NCBI GenBank assembly: GCA_003695285.1
Contig: RFIL01000369.1
Span: 1 to 8,994 of the forward strand
Reading direction: 5' to 3'
Length of the DNA stretch: 8,994 nucleotides
From: Calditrichota bacterium
Lineage (GTDB): Bacteria; Calditrichota; Calditrichia; RBG-13-44-9; J075
In this document: in pieces, positions 6,062 to 8,994 of the stretch
Layout: each line of letters starts with the position of its first letter
Position numbering within the stretch: position 1 is the stretch's first letter
Program-made: the position numbers and the translations under genes
Notes under the pieces: generated by a model
What the model was told of the DNA's origin: nothing
Database searches by the model: none
Seen by the model: only the letters and a program-made list of their open reading frames with translations

Positions 6062-8119
6062 CTACGCATTTTTAAAGCGGGTGAGGTCTTTCTCTTTACC
6101 CATCACAATAAACCAATCTCCGGGTTGAATTTTTTCATCGGGAAGGGGAACAAGTTGCTTTTCCTTTCCATCTTCTTGACGGCGTTTTATCATCAACACA
6201 TTCACCCCATACCGGGAACGAATATTTAGTTCCTTCAAGGTTTTTCCGGCAAAACTCATGGATGCAGGAATTTCTTCCAGAGCATACCCATCCATAAATG
6301 TAATACGCTGAGCCTTCTCAACCAGTTGGATCGAAGCGCCGGTTTCTCGCACCAGGTCCCGTTTAATCAATTCTCGATTGTAAGCTTCAATGACATCTTT
6401 ATAGGTCACCACTCCGATAATCCGGTCCGGATTTGCTTTTTCCACCACCGGGAGTTCCTCTACCGCATACCGCCCAAAAATTCTCATGACCTGATCCAGG
6501 GTATCCTCTTTATGAATTCGAGCCACGCTGGGATTGGCCAAATCATGGGCGATCACCAGCCCACTAAGGTATTCTTCTTCCTTCAGGATGCGCCGCACAT
6601 CATCCAGACAGACTCTTCCTATCAGGTGATTTTGAGAATCCACCACGAAGAACTCTGCATGGGGTGAATTGAAAAAAAGTTCGATTAATTCAGGGATAGA
6701 GGTATTGGCAGGTATGATGACCGGATCATCACGCATAACTTCCGAAACATGGAGAGAACGGAGGATATTGACCTCCCGCCCTTTGAAAAGATCAATGCCC
6801 TGCCGAATCAGCTTCAAGGTATAAATGGATTCCCTTTGCAGTTTGGTGGTAAGCACCACCGAGATCACACAGCTAATCATTAAGGGAAGGATAATTTTAT
6901 AATCATTGGTCATTTCAAAAATGATGAGAATTGCCGTGATAGGGGCATGAGTACTTCCGGCTACCAGAGCTCCCATTCCTACCAATGCATATGCACCGGC
7001 TTTAGCGCTGAAGGGGAAGAAGGTGTGGATCAACACTCCAAAGAATCCACCCACCATTGTGCCGATGAACAGAGAAGGGGCAAACACTCCTCCTGATCCT
7101 CCGGAACCCAAACTCACCGAGGTGGCAAATATTTTCAGAAACACCAGCATTAACATGGTACTCCAGAGCATTTCTCCATGCAGCGCTGCCGTGATAGAGT
7201 GATAACCGACTCCAAAGATTTGAGGTACCACCATTCCCATCAGACCAATGATAATCCCACCCAGCATGGGTTTCAGCACCTCCGGGAATTTGAGATTATC
7301 AAAGAAATCCTCAATCGCATATAAAACTTTAATGTAAAGCAACGAAACAAAGCCCGCCACTAATCCCAACAGCGCATAGAAAAAGAGTTCATACGGAGAG
7401 TGTAATTCATAAGAGGGAACAATAAAAGCCGGATAATCGCCCAGGAAAGTACGGGAGACGGCAGTTGCCACCACTGAAGAGACCACAATCGGGCTGAATT
7501 GAGCAACGGCAAAATCACCCAGGATAATTTCCAGGCTAAAGAGGGCTCCGGCCACCGGTGCATTAAAAGCTGCGGCAATTCCCGCGGCAGCACCACAGGC
7601 AACAAAAGTTTTCACCCGCTCCGAATTCACTCGAAATAATTGCCCCACCGTGGAGCCAATCGAGGACCCGATTTGAATCACCGGACCTTCCCGCCCTACC
7701 GAACCACCGGAACCAATACAAAGAGAGGATGCCAGAAGTTTTACAATAGCTACCCTGGGACGAATAATCCCATTTTCCAGAGCAATGGCTTTCATCACCT
7801 CCGGAACCCCATGCCCTTTGGCTTCCCGGGCTAAATAGTACACCATCGCTCCAACGATTAATCCTCCAAATGCCGGTACACCAATTTTAATATACAACGG
7901 TAAGGAATGGATATGTTCTATTGGGAAATCGGTAGCACCCCAGAAGAGCTGTTCAAACAGACGGATGAGATATTGAATACCGATGGCACCGAAACCGCCC
8001 AACAACCCGATGACCACGGCCATAGATATCATGAATACATTTTCTGTAGAACGGAATTGGACAATATAACGCAAAAGTAACAACTTGAGTTTATAGGGGC
8101 GTAATCGGAAGAGTTTCAT
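6062..8119 (-). CDS. ClC-family anion channel/transporter with two CBS domains and a C-terminal RCK_C domain
   Basis: The 685-residue inner-membrane protein has a ClC pore (about 25-440) that moves chloride or a similar anion. Signature segments are KGHGVPEV (101-108), GSGGSVGREGP (136-146) with E144 at the gating-glutamate position, FNAPVAGALFSLE (185-197), GSGGVFAP (341-348) with F346, and Y433 in SIYTLKL, equivalent to Tyr445 of E. coli ClC. Two positions differ from that protein: H103 replaces the selectivity serine (Ser107), and I198 replaces the internal proton glutamate (Glu203). Two CBS domains (about 455-515 and 520-583) suggest control by adenine nucleotides. The tail (about 600-682), with GKTLKELNIRSRYGVNVLMI and PGDWFIVMG, is an RCK_C/TrkA_C ligand-binding domain as seen in potassium transporters. 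The start is the ATG at 8117-8119; its Shine-Dalgarno is weak (TGAG). It is divergent from a second ClC gene. Whether it is a channel or an exchanger cannot be told from sequence. Confidence 0.94.
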   Translation of the reverse strand: MKLFRLRPYKLKLLLLRYIVQFRSTENVFMISMAVVIGLLGGFGAIGIQYLIRLFEQLFWGATDFPIEHIHSLPLYIKIGVPAFGGLIVGAMVYYLAREAKGHGVPEVMKAIALENGIIRPRVAIVKLLASSLCIGSGGSVGREGPVIQIGSSIGSTVGQLFRVNSERVKTFVACGAAAGIAAAFNAPVAGALFSLEIILGDFAVAQFSPIVVSSVVATAVSRTFLGDYPAFIVPSYELHSPYELFFYALLGLVAGFVSLLYIKVLYAIEDFFDNLKFPEVLKPMLGGIIIGLMGMVVPQIFGVGYHSITAALHGEMLWSTMLMLVFLKIFATSVSLGSGGSGGVFAPSLFIGTMVGGFFGVLIHTFFPFSAKAGAYALVGMGALVAGSTHAPITAILIIFEMTNDYKIILPLMISCVISVVLTTKLQRESIYTLKLIRQGIDLFKGREVNILRSLHVSEVMRDDPVIIPANTSIPELIELFFNSPHAEFFVVDSQNHLIGRVCLDDVRRILKEEEYLSGLVIAHDLANPSVARIHKEDTLDQVMRIFGRYAVEELPVVEKANPDRIIGVVTYKDVIEAYNRELIKRDLVRETGASIQLVEKAQRITFMDGYALEEIPASMSFAGKTLKELNIRSRYGVNVLMIKRRQEDGKEKQLVPLPDEKIQPGDWFIVMGKEKDLTRFKNA

Positions 8120-8134
8120 CTCAGTTTTTTTTAA

Positions 8135-8163
8135 TTTATAAGATCGACCTTTTAAACGTTGAA
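8135..8163 (-). promoter_or_regulatory. Possible sigma70-type promoter for the minus-strand ClC gene
   Basis: On the minus strand TTCAAC (8158-8163) lies 17 bases before TATAAA (8135-8140). The -10 is good and the -35 poor. It would give a very short leader before the ATG at 8119, so it is only a candidate. Confidence 0.25.
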
Positions 8164-8359
8164 TTTAATTGTTCATACTTTTTGATCTTCTTAATTTTGT
8201 TACATCTCAGTACCCATTCACCACATCCAGTCAGGGTAAAACGTATTGTTTGTTCATAAATCTGGAACAGGTAACCATGCCTTCCCTCTCAATTACGATA
8301 TTAAACTTACGAAAAAAAATCCCAACAAAAAAACCGATCTCCACTTTTATCATGGGAAT

Positions 8360-8390
8360 TTGTACATTCTAGAAAATAGGGCAGTATAAA
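8360..8390 (+). promoter_or_regulatory. Possible promoter for the plus-strand ClC gene
   Basis: TATAAA at 8385-8390 is preceded by TTGTAC at 8360-8365, with a long 19-base spacer. The site is 60 bp upstream of the ATG at 8452. It is a weak candidate in AT-rich DNA. Confidence 0.22.
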
Positions 8391-8451
8391 TAATCGGGGA
8401 TATAACTAAAACAAACTTTACCAGGCATTATTAACAACCGATTACGTAGCT

Positions 8452-8994
8452 ATGGACTGGAAGAAACTGGTTAAAAAATCACGGATACTTTTCCTGCGCT
8501 GGCGGCGATACCTTTTCAGACGCTTACCGGAATGGTTTGGGGGTATTCGACGGAGTGAGAACATTTTCATGGTGCTGGCAGCCATTGTCATCGGTATCCT
8601 TGGTGCATTTGGAGCCATTGGATTTCGATATTTGATTAAAATCGCTCATCGTCTTTTTTTTCAGACCTGGACCTATTCTCTGGATCATGTCTTTCAACTT
8701 CCCTGGTGGGAGCGATTTCTATTACCGATCATTGGCGGGTTAATCGTTGGACCGGTGGTCTATTTTATTGCACAGGAAGTTAAGGGTAGCGGTGTTCCGG
8801 AGGTGATGGAAGCTGTGGCCACCCGCGGGGGAATTATCCGTCCCCGGGTGATTCTCGCCAAAGTAATTGCTGCCACGGTGACCATCGGCTCAGGAGGATC
8901 CGCCGGTCGTGAAGGTCCCATCATTCACATCGGGTCTGCCATTGGTTCAGCACTGGGTCAGTTAACGGTGGTTTCCGCCCGGAGATTACGTACA
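8452..8994 (+). CDS. Second ClC-family anion channel/transporter, N-terminal part (cut by window edge)
   Basis: The 181 visible codons are paralogous to the neighbouring minus-strand ClC protein. The shared pattern runs through RSENIFMVLAAIVIGILGAFG, the GGLIVG helix, KGSGVPEVMEAVATRGGIIR and GSGGSAGREGPIIHIGSAIG. KGSGVPEV (111-118) keeps the classical selectivity serine (S113), which is histidine in the neighbour. The gating glutamate is present as E154 in GREGP. The N-terminus is longer and more basic than the paralogue's (about 36 residues before the first helix, against about 27). The window ends before the FNAP helix, so the proton-glutamate position, GxFxP, the inner tyrosine and any CBS or RCK domains cannot be seen. 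The ATG at 8452 has no clear Shine-Dalgarno. The divergent arrangement suggests an old duplication and possibly shared control from the 332-bp region between them. Confidence 0.93.
   Translation, partial: MDWKKLVKKSRILFLRWRRYLFRRLPEWFGGIRRSENIFMVLAAIVIGILGAFGAIGFRYLIKIAHRLFFQTWTYSLDHVFQLPWWERFLLPIIGGLIVGPVVYFIAQEVKGSGVPEVMEAVATRGGIIRPRVILAKVIAATVTIGSGGSAGREGPIIHIGSAIGSALGQLTVVSARRLRT

Larger units (their letters stand above)
8120..8451. other. Shared upstream region of the divergent ClC genes
   Basis: This 332-bp AT-rich stretch contains no credible gene. A 67-codon ORF at 8169-8372 lacks a Shine-Dalgarno and has low-complexity, AT-driven composition. Promoters for both ClC genes must lie here or be absent. 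TTGTTCATA occurs twice as a direct repeat (8169-8177 and 8250-8258). TTCTAGAA, a trivial palindrome, is at 8367-8374. Confidence 0.55.

Noticed and set aside
5993..6229. 78-codon plus-strand ORF over the ends of the M28 and ClC genes
   Set aside because: It overlaps two strongly supported genes in other frames and shows no protein signature.
7360..7605. Minus-strand 81-codon ORF and other ORFs inside the ClC and M28 genes
   Set aside because: They are alternative-frame readings of strongly conserved coding sequence, without motifs or ribosome sites of their own.
8169..8372. 67-codon ORF between the two ClC genes
   Set aside because: It has no ribosome binding site, AT-driven composition and no domain. 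It fills the space where promoters of both flanking genes are needed.

Overview
The window looks like ordinary chromosomal DNA of a Gram-negative bacterium. One gene encodes an outer-membrane beta-barrel protein of the Omp85/BamA superfamily with a signal peptide, and a second product carries an export signal. The GroES-like protein with an insertion and the RsmE variant (KQS...YLP where many bacteria have EQ..R..P) remind me of the FCB lineages: Bacteroidota, Ignavibacteriota, Calditrichota and relatives. That placement comes from remembered family features, not from a search, and is tentative. Base composition is moderate by eye. Shine-Dalgarno sites are clear in front of several genes and weak in front of others.

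Layout. Positions 1-399 (minus) hold the N-terminal part of a group II PLP-dependent amino-acid decarboxylase that runs off the left edge. A 325-bp gene-free stretch follows. Next, on the plus strand, come a short BamA-like outer-membrane protein with one POTRA domain (725-2014) and the 16S rRNA methyltransferase gene rsmE (2093-2851). A small four-helix membrane protein of unknown function lies convergent to rsmE (2944-3396, minus). After a second AT-rich gene-free stretch come a HIT-family nucleotide hydrolase (3753-4094), a GroES-like protein with an insertion and an acidic tail (4205-4597), and a secreted M28 peptidase similar to plasma glutamate carboxypeptidase (4627-6036). The last two are 29 bp apart and probably co-transcribed.

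The right end holds two ClC anion-transport genes in divergent orientation around a 332-bp shared upstream region. One is complete on the minus strand (6062-8119): a ClC pore, then two CBS domains, then an RCK_C/TrkA_C domain. The other starts at 8452 on the plus strand and is cut by the window edge. They are clear paralogues but differ at the anion-selectivity position: GHGVP in the complete one, GSGVP in the partial one.

There are no tRNA or rRNA genes, insertion sequences, CRISPR arrays, phage genes or toxin/defence modules that I can see. Nothing here amounts to a clearly new multi-gene system. The points most worth a second look are the divergent ClC pair with changed key residues and a fused RCK_C domain, the GroES-like gene without groEL but with a 22-bp imperfect palindrome in its leader, the single-POTRA Omp85 protein, and the uncharacterised membrane protein.
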